From contig NZ_CP146022.1 of the NCBI RefSeq assembly GCF_036967205.1, positions 1,364,001 to 1,428,000 of the forward strand: a stretch of 64,000 nt of DNA, written 5' to 3'. Every line of letters begins with the position of its first letter. Position 1 is the first letter of the stretch. This document shows, piece after piece, positions 43,717-53,712 of this stretch. The stretch is from Streptomyces sp. Q6 (lineage in GTDB: Bacteria > Actinomycetota > Actinomycetes > Streptomycetales > Streptomycetaceae). The notes under the pieces are model-generated. The model had not been told where the DNA came from. It searched no databases and was given only the letters and a program-made list of their open reading frames with translations. Position numbers and translations under genes: made by a program.

Positions 43717-46388
43717 CAGTTGGCCGTCTCGGAGACCAGGCGCTCGACCGCGTCGATGGCGTCGCCGATGGCGGCCGGGTTCTGGCCGCCGCCCTGCGCG
43801 ACGTCCGGCTTGCCGCCGCCACCGCCGCCGAGGGTCTTGGCCGCGGTGCGGACCAGGTCACCGGCCTTGAGACCGCGGTCGCGGGCCGCGTCGTTCGTCG
43901 CGATGACCGTGAGCGGCTTGCCGTTGACCGTCGTGAAGAGCGCGACCACGGCGGCGCGGCCGCCCTGGATGCGGCCCCGCACGTCGAGGACCAGCTTGCG
44001 CAGGTCGTCGGCGCCCGTGCCGTCCGGCACCTGGCCGGTGACCAGGGCGACGCCGCGTACGTCCTTGGCGGAGTCGGCGAGACCGGCGGCGGCCTGGAGG
44101 ACCTTCTCCGCGCGGAACTTCTCGATCTCCTTCTCGGCGTCCTTGAGCTTGCCGAGCATCGACGAGATCTTCTCGGGCAGCTCCTCGGCGCGGCCCTTGA
44201 CCAGCTCCTGGAGCTGGGCGACGACCGTGTGCTCCTTGGCGAGGAAGTTGTACGCGTCGACGCCGACCAGGGCCTCGATACGGCGCACGCCCGAGCCGAT
44301 GGACGACTCGCCGAGCAGCTTCACCAGGCCGAGCTGGGCGGTGTTGTGCACGTGCGTGCCGCCGCACAGCTCCTTGGAGAAGTCGCCGATGGTGACGACG
44401 CGGACGCGCTCGCCGTACTTCTCGCCGAACTCGGCGATGGCGCCCTGCTTCTTGGCGTCGTCGATCGACATGACCTCGGCCTGCACGTCGAGCTCGCGCG
44501 CCAGGACCTCGTTGATCTTCTGCTCGACGTCCGTCATCACGGCCGTGGGCACGGCGGACGGCGAACCGAAGTCGAAGCGGAAGCGGCCCGGCTGGTTCTC
44601 CGAACCGGCCTGCGCGGCCGTCGGGCCGAGCGCGTCGCGCAGCGCCTGGTGCGTGAGGTGCGTGGCGGAGTGGGCGCGGGCGATGGCGCGGCGCCGGGTG
44701 ACGTCGATGATCGCCTGGGCCGGGGCGCCGACCGTGACCTCGCCGACCTGGACGACGCCCTTGTGGACGTAGACGCCGGGGACCGGCTTCTGGCAGTCGC
44801 GGACCTCGACGACCGCGCCGTTGTCCAGCTTGATGCGGCCGGTGTCGCCGATCTGGCCGCCGCCCTCGGCGTAGAAGGGGGTGCGGTCGAGGACGACCTC
44901 GACCTCGTCGCCCTCGGTGGCGGCGGGCGAGGAGACGCCGTTGACCAGCAGGCCGACGACACGGGACTCGCTGTCCGTCGAGGTGTAGCCGATGAAGTCG
45001 GTGGCACCCGCGGCGTCCGCGATCTCGCGGTACGCGCCGACGTTGGCGTGACCGGTCTTCTTGGCCTGGGCGTCCGCCTTGGCGCGCTCCCGCTGCTCCT
45101 TCATCAGGCGCCGGAAGCCGTCCTCGTCCACGGACAGGCCCTGCTCGGCGGCCATCTCCAGGGTGAGGTCGATCGGGAAGCCCCACGTGTCGTGGAGCAG
45201 GAACGCCTTGTCACCGGCGAGGACCGACTTGCCGGCGGCCTTCGTCTCGGTGACGGCGGTGTCCAGGATGTTCGTGCCGCCCTTGAGGGCCTTGAGGAAC
45301 GCGGCCTCCTCGGCGAGCGCGACCGTCTCGATGCGCTTGCGGTCGGAGATCAGCTCCGGGTACTGGAGGCCCATCGTGTCGATCACGACGTCGAGCAGCT
45401 CCTGCACGACGGGACCGGTGGCGCCCATGAGGCGCATGTTGCGGATGGCGCGGCGCATGATGCGGCGCAGCACGTAGCCGCGGCCCTCGTTGCCGGGCGT
45501 GACGCCGTCGCCGATGAGCATCGTCGACGTCCGCATGTGGTCGGCGACGACGCGCAGCGAGACGTCCGAGTCGTGCTGGGCGCCGTAGCGGACACCGGTC
45601 AGCTCGGTGGCCTTGTCGATGACGACGCGCAGGGTGTCCGTCTCGTACATGTTCTGTACGCCCTGGAGGATCATCGCGAGACGCTCGAGGCCGAGACCCG
45701 TGTCGATGTTCTTCGACGGCAGGTCGCCGAGGATCTCGAAGTCCTCCTTGCCGATGCCCTGGCCGCGCTCGTACTGCATGAAGACCAGGTTCCAGATCTC
45801 CACGTACCGCTCGTCGTTGACGGCGGGGCCGCCCTCGGCGCCGAACTCCGGGCCGCGGTCGTAGTTGATCTCGGAGCAGGGACCGCAGGGGCCCGGGACG
45901 CCCATGGACCAGAAGTTGTCCTTCTTGCCCAGGCGCTGGATGCGCTCCTTCGGGACGCCGACGACCTCGTGCCAGATGCGCTCGGCCTCGTCGTCGTCCA
46001 GGTACACGGTGATCCAGAGCTTCTCCGGCTCCAGGCCGTAGCCACCGTCCGCCACGGAGCTGGTGAGCAGCTCCCAGGCGTACTTGATGGCGCCTTCCTT
46101 GAAGTAGTCGCCGAAGGAGAAGTTGCCGCACATCTGGAAGAACGTGCCGTGGCGGGTCGTCTTGCCGACCTCTTCGATGTCCGGCGTGCGCACGCACTTC
46201 TGCACCGAGGTGGCTCGCGGCGCGGGCGGCTTGACCTCGCCGAGGAAGTACGGCTTGAACGGGACCATGCCCGCGGGGACGAGCAGCAGAGTCGGGTCGT
46301 CCGCGATGAGCGACGCCGAGGGCACGACCTTGTGGCCACGCTCCTCGAAGAAGCTCAGCCAGCGGCGACGGATTTCAGCCGACTCCAT
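43716..46388 (-). CDS. alaS: Alanyl-tRNA synthetase
   Basis: This 890-residue class II synthetase has the aminoacylation domain first ([60 protein letters not shown]), then the tRNA-recognition helices. The editing domain carries the zinc motifs [13 protein letters not shown] and [15 protein letters not shown]. The C-Ala domain ends with [18 protein letters not shown]. Length is normal. The ATG at 46388 shares one base with the stop of the DUF6167 gene, so it is coupled to it. Confidence 0.97.
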   Translation of the reverse strand: MESAEIRRRWLSFFEERGHKVVPSASLIADDPTLLLVPAGMVPFKPYFLGEVKPPAPRATSVQKCVRTPDIEEVGKTTRHGTFFQMCGNFSFGDYFKEGAIKYAWELLTSSVADGGYGLEPEKLWITVYLDDDEAERIWHEVVGVPKERIQRLGKKDNFWSMGVPGPCGPCSEINYDRGPEFGAEGGPAVNDERYVEIWNLVFMQYERGQGIGKEDFEILGDLPSKNIDTGLGLERLAMILQGVQNMYETDTLRVVIDKATELTGVRYGAQHDSDVSLRVVADHMRTSTMLIGDGVTPGNEGRGYVLRRIMRRAIRNMRLMGATGPVVQELLDVVIDTMGLQYPELISDRKRIETVALAEEAAFLKALKGGTNILDTAVTETKAAGKSVLAGDKAFLLHDTWGFPIDLTLEMAAEQGLSVDEDGFRRLMKEQRERAKADAQAKKTGHANVGAYREIADAAGATDFIGYTSTDSESRVVGLLVNGVSSPAATEGDEVEVVLDRTPFYAEGGGQIGDTGRIKLDNGAVVEVRDCQKPVPGVYVHKGVVQVGEVTVGAPAQAIIDVTRRRAIARAHSATHLTHQALRDALGPTAAQAGSENQPGRFRFDFGSPSAVPTAVMTDVEQKINEVLARELDVQAEVMSIDDAKKQGAIAEFGEKYGERVRVVTIGDFSKELCGGTHVHNTAQLGLVKLLGESSIGSGVRRIEALVGVDAYNFLAKEHTVVAQLQELVKGRAEELPEKISSMLGKLKDAEKEIEKFRAEKVLQAAAGLADSAKDVRGVALVTGQVPDGTGADDLRKLVLDVRGRIQGGRAAVVALFTTVNGKPLTVIATNDAARDRGLKAGDLVRTAAKTLGGGGGGKPDVAQGGGQNPAAIGDAIDAVERLVSETAN

Positions 46389-46741
46389 CAGTGGTCCTCA
46401 TTCCGGTTGTTGTACTCGATGTACGTGGGTTGCTTGGTGTTCTCGGGGTGCTTCGCGGTGAAGGCGCTCTCGACGGCCGCGAGGCGGCGCGGTGCGGGGA
46501 GTTCGGGATCCACCGCCCCGTTCAGGCCCAGCGCGTCGCCGAGTTGGGCCTCGCGCTCCGCCATGTTGTCGCGGACGTCGAGGGCGAAGTCCTTGAGCTT
46601 GTGGCCCGCTTCGACCGCCTTGGTGGCGGCCTGGGCGGCGAGGCTCTCCGGCGTCAGCTGCTTGAGCTTGCGGTTGACCTTGGTGGTGGCCCATACGCCG
46701 GCGGCTGCGCCCGCGGTGAACCAGAACGTACGGCGGAACAT
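46388..46741 (-). CDS. DUF6167-family small membrane-associated protein
   Basis: The 117-residue protein begins with a short hydrophobic helix ([20 protein letters not shown]) followed by an amphipathic, charged helical part ([39 protein letters not shown]) and a polar tail. It matches the actinobacterial DUF6167 family, always found before alaS and after a DUF948 gene; no function is known. The alaS start overlaps its stop by one base. Confidence 0.85.
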   Translation of the reverse strand: MFRRTFWFTAGAAAGVWATTKVNRKLKQLTPESLAAQAATKAVEAGHKLKDFALDVRDNMAEREAQLGDALGLNGAVDPELPAPRRLAAVESAFTAKHPENTKQPTYIEYNNRNEDH

Positions 46742-46749
46742 CGCTGGGT

Positions 46750-47205
46750 TCAGTCCCTCTTATTCCGGTCGGCCCGGCCGTTCCGCTTCGCGCGGCGCGA
46801 CTGCGGGACCGCGCGGCCCACGATCACGGTACGACGGGTCTGCTTGGCGGGCACGTCCTTGCCCCGGCCACCGATGGCCCGGCGCACGCCGTAGCCGAAC
46901 GCGGCCACCTTGACCAGGGGGCCGCCGAAGGTGGAGGCCACGGTGGAGGAGAGCGCCGAGGCGTTCGACGTGACTTCCTGGACGTCCGACGCGATGGCGT
47001 CGACGCGGTCGATCTGGGTCTGCGCGGAGCGCACGGCGTCGGAGGCGTCGGCCAGGAGCGGGACGGCCTGCTCGGTCACGTCCGCGACGAGCTTGGTGGT
47101 CGCCCTGAGCGTCTGGGCCAGCCTCGCGAGCGCCACCGCGAGGAAGGAGACCAGGATCGCCCAGAAGACAGCCACCAGGATCCCGGCCACCTCTCCACCG
47201 GACAC
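46750..47205 (-). CDS. DUF948-family membrane protein
   Basis: The 151 residues have an N-terminal transmembrane helix (VAGILVAVFWAILVSFLAVA), a long helical stretch with heptad-like spacing (LAQTLRATTKLVADVTEQAV, RSAQTQIDRVDAIASDVQEV) and a basic C-terminal tail rich in Arg/Lys. This is the DUF948 pattern, with a chemotaxis-receptor-like coiled coil facing one side of the membrane. I chose GTG 47205 because AGGGAGC precedes it by eight bases; GTG 47190 is another candidate. It starts the alaS-ruvX-mltG-aro chain. Function unknown. Confidence 0.85.
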   Translation of the reverse strand: MSGGEVAGILVAVFWAILVSFLAVALARLAQTLRATTKLVADVTEQAVPLLADASDAVRSAQTQIDRVDAIASDVQEVTSNASALSSTVASTFGGPLVKVAAFGYGVRRAIGGRGKDVPAKQTRRTVIVGRAVPQSRRAKRNGRADRNKRD

Positions 47206-47354
47206 TTGGCACCGCTCCCTGTTCTTGCCGTTCTTGCTTGCCTGTTCACCGCTTGTCGACCATCGAAAAAGTCGTCCTCCGACCCTATCGCGCCCCGCCC
47301 CGCGCTTCTTACCGCATTCTGCTCGCGCGCGGGCGCACTTCGACCGGAGCGATT

Positions 47355-47388
47355 GTACGGACTGCGTACGGATGAGTACGCTCCGTAC
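47355..47388 (+). promoter_or_regulatory. Nested inverted repeat before the STAND ATPase gene
   Basis: GTACGGA (47355-47361) pairs with TCCGTAC (47382-47388), and inside them GCGTAC (47364-47369) pairs with GTACGC (47376-47381) around GGATGA. The element ends four bases before the ATG, so it could be an operator or an mRNA hairpin hiding the start. No Shine-Dalgarno is evident. Confidence 0.5.
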
Positions 47389-47391
47389 CTC

Positions 47392-49608
47392 ATGCGACGC
47401 TCTTTGCGCCCCGACGACCCCCACGACGTCCGGACCGGCCCCCCGCGGCCCGGCAACCTCCCCCACGAACTGAACCGTTTCGTCGGTCGTGCCGCCGAGG
47501 TCGCCGAACTGGTCGGCGCGCTCGGCTCCGCCCGTCTGCTCACCGTGACCGGGGCGGGTGGCGTGGGCAAGTCACGCTTCGCGGCGCACGCCGTCGCACA
47601 GGTGCCCGCCGATCTGCGACGGGACGGCGTGTGGCGGGTGGACCTGTCGACGGTGCGCCAGCCGGAACTCGTCGAGCACACGCTCGTCGAGGCGCTCGAC
47701 CTCACCGACCACACCACGCGCCCGCCGCGCCGGGTCCTGGTGGACCATCTCGCCGAGCGTCAACTCCTGCTCGTCCTCGACGGGTTCGAGCACGTCGTCG
47801 ACGCGTGCGCCCCTCTCGTACGGGACCTGCTGCGCGCGGCGCCGGGTCTGCGGGTCGTCGCGGTGGGCCGCAGGCCGCTGCGGCTCGACGGTGAGCGCCT
47901 GTTCCCGCTCGCGCCGCTGCCGGTCGCCGACGCGGCCGAGCTGTTCGCGGACCGGGCGGCGGCGCTGCTGCCCGGCTTCCGGCTGAGCGGCGACAACCTG
48001 GTGGACGTCCTGGAGGTGTGCCGGCGCCTGGACGGGCTGCCGCTCGCGGTGGAGCTGGCGGCGGCGCGGCTGCGGGCCCTGTCGCCCGCCCAGCTGATGG
48101 AGCGGCTCGACGACCGGTTCCGGCTGCTCAAGGGCGGGGTCCGGGACGCGCTGCCGCGCCATCAGACGCTGCGGACGGCGATCGGCTGGAGCCATGAGCT
48201 GTGCACGGCGCAGGAGCGGCTGCTGTGGGCGCGCCTCTCGGTCTTCTCCGGCCAGTTCGACCTGGAGGCGGCCGAGTACATCTGCGGCGGCCAGGGTCTG
48301 CACACGGAGCAGGTCCTGGACGTGCTGCACGAACTGCTCGCGCAGTCCGTGGTGATCCGCGAGGAGTCGGCCGCCGGGGTCCGCTACCGCATGCTGGACA
48401 CGGTCCGGGCGTACGGGGCGGAGTGGCTGGACAGTGTCGGCGACACGGACCGGATGCGGCGCCGGCACCGCGACTGGTACATGGGGCTCGCCACCTGGTG
48501 CGAGCTGGACTGGTTCTCCGCGCGGCAGGCCGAGGTGGCGGCCCGGATCGACGCGGAGCTGCCGAATCTGCGAGCGGCCCTGGAGTACTGCCTCACCGAA
48601 CCGGGAGAGGCGCATCTGGGCCAGTACCTGGCGGGGACGCTGTGGTTCTACTGGGCGGGCTGCGGGCGCCTCGCGGAGGGCCGCCACTGGCTGGACCGCA
48701 GCGTCGACCTGGACCGGGACCTCGCGGGCGAACCCGGCGAGTACGCGGACTCCCGGCTCAAGGCGCTGTGGGTGCTCGGTTACGTGGCGATCCTCCAGGG
48801 CGACGCCGTGCCCGCGCTCGCCGCGCTCCAGGAGTGCCACGACGAGGCGGAGCGCACCGCGAACCCGACGGCACTGGCGTACGCCGTGCACCGCACCGGC
48901 TGTCTGGCCCTGGTCACGGACGACATGCCGCGCGCCGAGCAGCTGCTGCGCGACGCCCTCGCCCGCTACCGCGAGATCGGCGAGCTGAACAGCAATGTGC
49001 TGATGGGGCAGGTGGAGCTGGCGATGGCCGTCGCGTTCCAGGGCGATCTGACGGAGGCCGTGGCGCTGTGCGAGGACGTGCGGCAGGTGTGCGAGGACCA
49101 CGGGGAGCGCTGGACCCGGGCGTACGCGCTCTATGTCCTCGCCTACGCGGCGTGGGCCGACGGCGATCTCGCGCGGGCGCGCAAGCTCCTTGAGGAGTGC
49201 CTGGTGATCGGGCACCAGTTCCACGATCTGCTGGGCACGGTCCTGGCCGTCGAGCTGCTCGCGCTGGTGACGACCGTGGAGGGCGACGCGGCGGAGGCCG
49301 CGGTGCTTCAGGGCGCGGCGGGCCGGATCTGGCCCTCGGTGGGGCTGCCGCTGTTCGGCTCGGGCTACTACAGCGTGCCGCACGAGCGGTGCGAGGAGCG
49401 GGCCCGGGAGGATCTGGGCGACGCCCGCTTCGACGAACTGGCGCGCACCGGCGAGCGGTTGGGGCACGACGAGGCCGTGGCCCGCGCGCTGGGCCGCGGC
49501 GAGCGGCAGCACGTGGCGAAGGTCCCGCGGGCGGCCCGGCCGAGTGCGGCGGGAAAACGCGAACCCGCCGCCTCCCCCACCCGCAAGGGCGGGGAGACGA
49601 CGGGCTGA
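47392..49608 (+). CDS. STAND-family NTPase with TPR-like C-terminus, no DNA-binding domain seen
   Basis: The 738-residue protein has an AfsR/LuxR-type NB-ARC core: FVGRAAEVAELVGALGSARL, Walker A TVTGAGGVGKSRFAAHA (about 50-66), Walker B RQLLLVLDGFEHVVDA, the sensor RVVAVGRRPLRLDGE and GLPLAVELAAARLRAL. A winged-helix segment (QTLRTAIGWSHELCTAQERL) follows, then about 330 residues of TPR-like helical hairpins. Homologues often end in a LuxR HTH or start with a SARP domain; here neither is present, and the C-terminus is a Lys/Pro/Ala-rich tail. It may act as a sensor switch with a separate partner. The ATG at 47392 is preceded by the nested palindrome. Confidence 0.85.
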   Translation: MRRSLRPDDPHDVRTGPPRPGNLPHELNRFVGRAAEVAELVGALGSARLLTVTGAGGVGKSRFAAHAVAQVPADLRRDGVWRVDLSTVRQPELVEHTLVEALDLTDHTTRPPRRVLVDHLAERQLLLVLDGFEHVVDACAPLVRDLLRAAPGLRVVAVGRRPLRLDGERLFPLAPLPVADAAELFADRAAALLPGFRLSGDNLVDVLEVCRRLDGLPLAVELAAARLRALSPAQLMERLDDRFRLLKGGVRDALPRHQTLRTAIGWSHELCTAQERLLWARLSVFSGQFDLEAAEYICGGQGLHTEQVLDVLHELLAQSVVIREESAAGVRYRMLDTVRAYGAEWLDSVGDTDRMRRRHRDWYMGLATWCELDWFSARQAEVAARIDAELPNLRAALEYCLTEPGEAHLGQYLAGTLWFYWAGCGRLAEGRHWLDRSVDLDRDLAGEPGEYADSRLKALWVLGYVAILQGDAVPALAALQECHDEAERTANPTALAYAVHRTGCLALVTDDMPRAEQLLRDALARYREIGELNSNVLMGQVELAMAVAFQGDLTEAVALCEDVRQVCEDHGERWTRAYALYVLAYAAWADGDLARARKLLEECLVIGHQFHDLLGTVLAVELLALVTTVEGDAAEAAVLQGAAGRIWPSVGLPLFGSGYYSVPHERCEERAREDLGDARFDELARTGERLGHDEAVARALGRGERQHVAKVPRAARPSAAGKREPAASPTRKGGETTG

Positions 49609-49662
49609 AACGCAGGTGAGACTACGTCCGCTCTCCGGTGAAGGAGACTCCGGTGAGGGAGA

Positions 49663-50277
49663 TCAGCGGGCGTAGTACTCGACGACGAGCTGCTCGTCGC
49701 AGATCACGGGGATCTCCTTGCGGTTCGGGTCACGGTCCAGACGGAAGGCCAGGGCCTTCAGGTTCACCTGGAGGTAACGCGGGGTCTCGCCCTCGGGGGC
49801 GAAGCCACCCTCACGCGCGACCTGGAACAGCGGCTTCTCGCGGCTGCGCTCGCGGACCATCACGACGTCGTCGGGACGGACACGGAACGAGGGCTTGTCG
49901 ACCTTCTGGCCGTTGACCTCGATGTGGCCGTGGACGACCATCTGGCGCGACTGGTAGATCGTGCGGGCGATGCCCGAACGCAGCAGCAGCGCGTCCAGAC
50001 GACGCTCGAGCTCGATGACCAGGGCCTCGCCGGTCTTGCCTTCGGCCTTCTTGGCGCGGTCGTAGGCACGGGCCATCTGCTTCTCGCTGATGTCGTACTG
50101 CGCGCGCAGACGCTGCTTCTCGAGCAGACGGACCTTGTAGTCCGAGTTCTGCTTGCGGCCACGGCCGTGCTCGCCCGGCGGGTAGGGGCGGGCCTCGAAG
50201 TACTTGACGGCCTTCGGGGTCAGCGCGATGCCGAGGGCACGCGACTTCTTGACCTTGGGGCGGGACTGGTTCGCCAT
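49663..50277 (-). CDS. rpsD: 30S ribosomal protein S4
   Basis: The 204-residue primary 16S rRNA-binding protein has an S4 RNA-binding domain (RRLDALLLRSGIARTIYQSR, QMVVHGHIEVNGQKVDKPSF). The N-terminal zinc cysteines of some S4 proteins are absent: NQSRPKVKKSRALGIALTPK has none, so this is the zinc-free form. In actinobacteria rpsD is often away from the alpha operon, as here. A leader of more than 300 bases with strong hairpins lies upstream. It converges on the STAND gene. Confidence 0.97.
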   Translation of the reverse strand: MANQSRPKVKKSRALGIALTPKAVKYFEARPYPPGEHGRGRKQNSDYKVRLLEKQRLRAQYDISEKQMARAYDRAKKAEGKTGEALVIELERRLDALLLRSGIARTIYQSRQMVVHGHIEVNGQKVDKPSFRVRPDDVVMVRERSREKPLFQVAREGGFAPEGETPRYLQVNLKALAFRLDRDPNRKEIPVICDEQLVVEYYAR

Positions 50278-50613
50278 GAACCAAACACCTCATATTTCTG
50301 ATGCGAATACGGCTTCACCAGGGTTTGGGAGGTCGCATCCGCAGCCCGGGAAACCCGTCCATCGCGAGGATGGAGAGGCAGCCGCTCCCGGATCTGGGCA
50401 CATACGTGCAGCACGCGAGTGGCCCACCGACCGATTCCCGGGAACCGGGAGGGTGGTGGGCTGCCCGCGACACCTTCGAAGGTGCGCGACGCTCCTGGAT
50501 CCCCTGTGCCTTGCGGTTCGGGGGATCCGGCTGAATGATCCGCTCTGGTGACGCCCTGTCTCCCTTTCGGGACACCGGGCACGGATCACAGCACTCGCGG
50601 AAGTCTACCGGAT
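50278..50613 (-). promoter_or_regulatory. Long structured leader of rpsD
   Basis: No gene is supported in these 336 bases. A -10-like TAGACT lies at 50602-50607 (minus strand), so the transcript would start near 50596 and carry a leader of about 315 bases. Inside it, CACCTTCGAAGGTG (50471-50484) is a perfect palindrome extended by CGCG on both sides. GCCCACC (50422-50428) pairs with GGTGGGC (50455-50461). S4 controls its own synthesis through mRNA leaders in other bacteria, so this could be an S4 target; it is unproven. Confidence 0.45.
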
Positions 50614-51333
50614 CTATCGGGGGCAGGTCGCCAGCAGGTCCTGGAGCGCCAGTTTCTCGGGGGCCGTGACGGTGAGCGCGTACTTGTGCTTGATCCCGGT
50701 CCAGCGGCGGCCGTACTCGCACCAGAAGCCCCGGTTCGGCGGCTTCCACCGGTCGGGCGTCCAGCTGCTCTTCTCGTAGTTGGCCGTCTTGTCGGCGGCG
50801 AGCAGCACGTCCAGGTCATTGGCGTACGTGAGCCGCTTCCGAGGTGTCCAGGCCCAGGCCCCGGCGCGCCAGGCGGCGCCGAGGGCCACGACGTGGTCGC
50901 TCTGGATCTGCGACGCGCGGCGGTAGGAGTACGGCAGGTCCTTGCCGGTGTACGGGTCGTGGAGCGTGCCGGAGATCACCACGCACGGGTTGCGGTCGCC
51001 CTCGCGCAGGTCGCTGAGGTCGCGGCGCAGGACGTCGTCCCGGGTGTCGCAGCCGTTGCGCCCGCCCGGGGCGTCCACGTCGTCGCTCCATCCGTCGCCG
51101 AACGCGCTGCGCCGGTACGTCTGCCAGTTCTTGCCCCGGGCGACGGTGAGGGCGGCGAGCTGGTCGCGGGCGGTGGCGGCGTCCGGCGGGAATCCCTTGC
51201 CGGCGAGGGCCCGCGGGGGCGCGGTGCTGCCGGTGCTCCGGGGCGCTGCGCGGTCCAGCTGGGGCGGGGTGCACGCCGCGACGGCCATGACGAGCAGGGC
51301 CCCGGCGATGTGTGTCGCGTGCGGCGCGCCCAT
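50614..51333 (-). CDS. HNH endonuclease family (DUF1524-like) lipoprotein
   Basis: The 239 residues begin with a lipoprotein signal ending in VMAVAAC (Cys about 21), then a Pro/Ser linker. The nuclease domain (about 60-239) has an HNH-like set: IQSDHVVALGAAWRAGAWAW, RLTYANDLDVLLAADKTANY and WKPPNRGFWCEYGRRW. Four cysteines (CDTRDD, NPCVV, FWCEYG, ATCPR) could form disulphides, fitting an exported enzyme. Streptomyces secretes several such DNases, thought to serve nutrient recycling or defence. The ATG at 51333 gives the signal peptide. It lies 155 bases downstream of rarA. Confidence 0.85.
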   Translation of the reverse strand: MGAPHATHIAGALLVMAVAACTPPQLDRAAPRSTGSTAPPRALAGKGFPPDAATARDQLAALTVARGKNWQTYRRSAFGDGWSDDVDAPGGRNGCDTRDDVLRRDLSDLREGDRNPCVVISGTLHDPYTGKDLPYSYRRASQIQSDHVVALGAAWRAGAWAWTPRKRLTYANDLDVLLAADKTANYEKSSWTPDRWKPPNRGFWCEYGRRWTGIKHKYALTVTAPEKLALQDLLATCPR

Positions 51334-51488
51334 GCGGTGAGCGTAGGCCCGCGGCGTGGGGAGCGCCCGTCGAGTCTCGGAGCCGGACGAAGGCTGAGCG
51401 CCGCTCCCACAGGGACGCGGGGAACTGCGCGACCGGCCACGACGCGACCCGCGGCCGCCGGCGAGACACCAGCGGGGCGGGCGGACGC

Positions 51489-52847
51489 TCACGCGCCCCC
51501 GTCGCCGCGCAGCCGCTCGCGGACCCGCTCCACCACATCCGCGTACCGCGCCTCCGCCCCGTACCGCGTCGGCTCGTAGTAGCGGCGCCCGGCGATCGCG
51601 TCCGGCGCGTACTGCTGCGCCGCGATGCCACCGGGGACGTCGTGCGGGTACACGTACCCCTGCGCGTGGCCGAGCTTGGCGGCGCCCTTGTAGTGGCCGT
51701 CGCGCAGATGGGCCGGGACCGCACCGGCGAGGCCCTTGCGGACGTCCTCCATGGCGGCGCCGATCGCCGTCGTCGCCGCGTTCGACTTCGGGGCCAGGGC
51801 GAGGGCGATCGTCGCGTGGCTGAGGGTCAGCGCGGCCTCCGGGAAGCCGATCATCGCGACGGCCTGGGCGGCGGCGACCGCCGTGGGCAGGGCCGTGGGG
51901 TCGGCGAGGCCGATGTCCTCGCTCGCGGAGATCATCAGTCGGCGCGCGATGAAGCGCGGGTCCTCACCGGCCTCGATCATGCGGGCCAGGTAGTGCAGGG
52001 CCGCGTCGACGTCCGAGCCCCGGATGGACTTGATGAGGGCGCTCGCCACGTCGTAGTGCTGGTCGCCGTCACGGTCGTACGTGACCGCCGCGCGGTTGAC
52101 CGACTCCTCGACGCTTTCGAGGCTGATGGACTCCTCGCCCTTGTCGAAGGCCGCTCCGGCCGCCGCCTCCAGGGCGGTGAGGGCCCGGCGGGCGTCGCCG
52201 CCGGCCACCCGCAGCAGGTGCTCCTCGGCGTCCGTGTCGAGCCCCAGCGCGCCGTCCAGGCCGCGCTCCTCGGTGAGCGCCCGCGCGAGCAGGCTCCGCA
52301 GGTCGTCGTCCGTGAGCGGTTCGAGGGTGAGGAGCAGGGAGCGGGACAGCAGCGGAGAGATCACCGAGAAGTACGGGTTCTCCGTCGTCGCCGCGATCAG
52401 CGTCACCCAGCGGTTCTCCACCGCGGGCAGCAGGGAGTCCTGCTGGGCCTTGCTGAAGCGGTGGATCTCGTCGAGGAAGAGGACGGTGTCCTTGCCGTGA
52501 CCGCCAAGCGCGCGGCGGGCGCCCTCGATGACGGCGCGTACTTCCTTGACGCCCGCGGTGATCGCGGACAGCTCCACGAACCGCTTGTTCGTGGCCTTGG
52601 AGACCACGTAGGCGAGAGTCGTCTTTCCGATGCCGGGCGGGCCCCACAGGATCACCGACGAGACACCCGCCGGGCCGGAGGCGCCCTCGCCGACGAGGCG
52701 GCGCAGCGGCGCTCCCGGCTTCAGGAGGTGCTGCTGGCCCACCACCTCGTCGAGGGTGCGGGGGCGCATCCGTACGGCCAGGGGGCTCGCGGACGGGTCC
52801 TTCTCCTGGCGTTCTTCGGCTGCGGCGGTGAACAGATCGGGTTCCAC
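51489..52847 (-). CDS. rarA: Replication-associated recombination protein A (RarA/MgsA)
   Basis: The 452-residue AAA+ ATPase acts at stalled replication forks. It has Walker [21 protein letters not shown], Walker [21 protein letters not shown], sensor 1 [20 protein letters not shown], and the RarA tetramerisation region with [36 protein letters not shown] and [11 protein letters not shown] use GTG 52847, which has AGGG eight bases upstream; TTG 52853 would add two residues. The lipoprotein HNH nuclease gene follows. Confidence 0.93.
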   Translation of the reverse strand: MEPDLFTAAAEERQEKDPSASPLAVRMRPRTLDEVVGQQHLLKPGAPLRRLVGEGASGPAGVSSVILWGPPGIGKTTLAYVVSKATNKRFVELSAITAGVKEVRAVIEGARRALGGHGKDTVLFLDEIHRFSKAQQDSLLPAVENRWVTLIAATTENPYFSVISPLLSRSLLLTLEPLTDDDLRSLLARALTEERGLDGALGLDTDAEEHLLRVAGGDARRALTALEAAAGAAFDKGEESISLESVEESVNRAAVTYDRDGDQHYDVASALIKSIRGSDVDAALHYLARMIEAGEDPRFIARRLMISASEDIGLADPTALPTAVAAAQAVAMIGFPEAALTLSHATIALALAPKSNAATTAIGAAMEDVRKGLAGAVPAHLRDGHYKGAAKLGHAQGYVYPHDVPGGIAAQQYAPDAIAGRRYYEPTRYGAEARYADVVERVRERLRGDGGA

Positions 52848-52892
52848 GCCCAAAACCCTAAGTCACGCCACTGACAACGCCGCGGGCGCAGG

Positions 52893-53546
52893 TCACGCCC
52901 AGAGGGCGTCGCCCCAGCGCGTGAAGATCAGTACGGCGATGATGCCGATGTGCACGACCGGCAGCGCCCAGGTGAAGTCCTCGAAGAACGTCTTGACGGG
53001 GCGGGGCACCGGCAGGAAGTCGTTGCGGATGTTGAACGACGTGACGTACCAGAACATCAGGATCGTGGCGACCCAGGCCAGGCAGCACCACAGGCACAGC
53101 GCGTTGATCCGGTACAGGGACTGGAACATCAGCCAGGTCACGAAGCCGACGCCGAACAGGCAGCCCGCGTTGAAGGTGAGCCAGTACCAGCGCGGGAAGC
53201 GGGCGCGGGCCAGCAGGCTCATGCCGACGCAGATCACGATGCCGTAGCAGACGAGGCCGAGCATCGGGTTCGGGAAGCCGAAGGCGGCGGCCTGCTTGCT
53301 CTCCATGATGCTGCCGCAGGAGATGACCGGGTTGATGCTGCACCCCGGCGTGAAGGTCTTCCCCTCGACCTTGTATTCGAGGATCTTGAACTTGTCGAGC
53401 GTGATGACCCACGCGGCGAGCAGCCCCGCCGCTCCGGTGATCACCAGCAGCAGCCCGAACGCTCGGCTCCCGCCGACGGTCCGAGGGCTGTCGTCGCTCC
53501 CGGCGTCGCGGGACAGGCTGTCGCTTGCTGTCGTCGTCTTGCTCAT
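52893..53546 (-). CDS. Vitamin K epoxide reductase family protein
   Basis: The 217-residue membrane protein has about five transmembrane helices (AFGLLLVITGAAGLLAAWVI, PMLGLVCYGIVICVGMSLLA, WYWLTFNAGCLFGVGFVTWL). The quinone-reducing redox pair reads LCLWCCLAWVATI, a CxxC in the position of the VKOR active site, and the loop pair is CSINPVISCGS. Bacterial VKORs reoxidise a DsbA-like partner, supporting disulphide formation outside the cell. No DsbA fusion or neighbour is present. ATG 53546 is used; a GTG directly before it (53549) is possible. Confidence 0.9.
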   Translation of the reverse strand: MSKTTTASDSLSRDAGSDDSPRTVGGSRAFGLLLVITGAAGLLAAWVITLDKFKILEYKVEGKTFTPGCSINPVISCGSIMESKQAAAFGFPNPMLGLVCYGIVICVGMSLLARARFPRWYWLTFNAGCLFGVGFVTWLMFQSLYRINALCLWCCLAWVATILMFWYVTSFNIRNDFLPVPRPVKTFFEDFTWALPVVHIGIIAVLIFTRWGDALWA

Positions 53547-53712
53547 CACGCCGATCCGTCGCTGAGGGGGCCTTGGGCACGGTCATTCTGCCGTACGCAC
53601 CCAGGTGTCCACCGTTCGATGGACATAAGGAGGTACGCCCGCGGGCCCCGCGGTGTTCGGCCGGTCGCGCGGTTCCGTCCCCGTGCGGGGAGCCGCGCGA
53701 CCGGCCGGAGCC

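Noticed and set aside
50290..50589. Small open frames in the rpsD leader
   Set aside because: Several short frames exist on both strands, but none has an SD, conserved motif or codon-position bias; the region looks like structured RNA.
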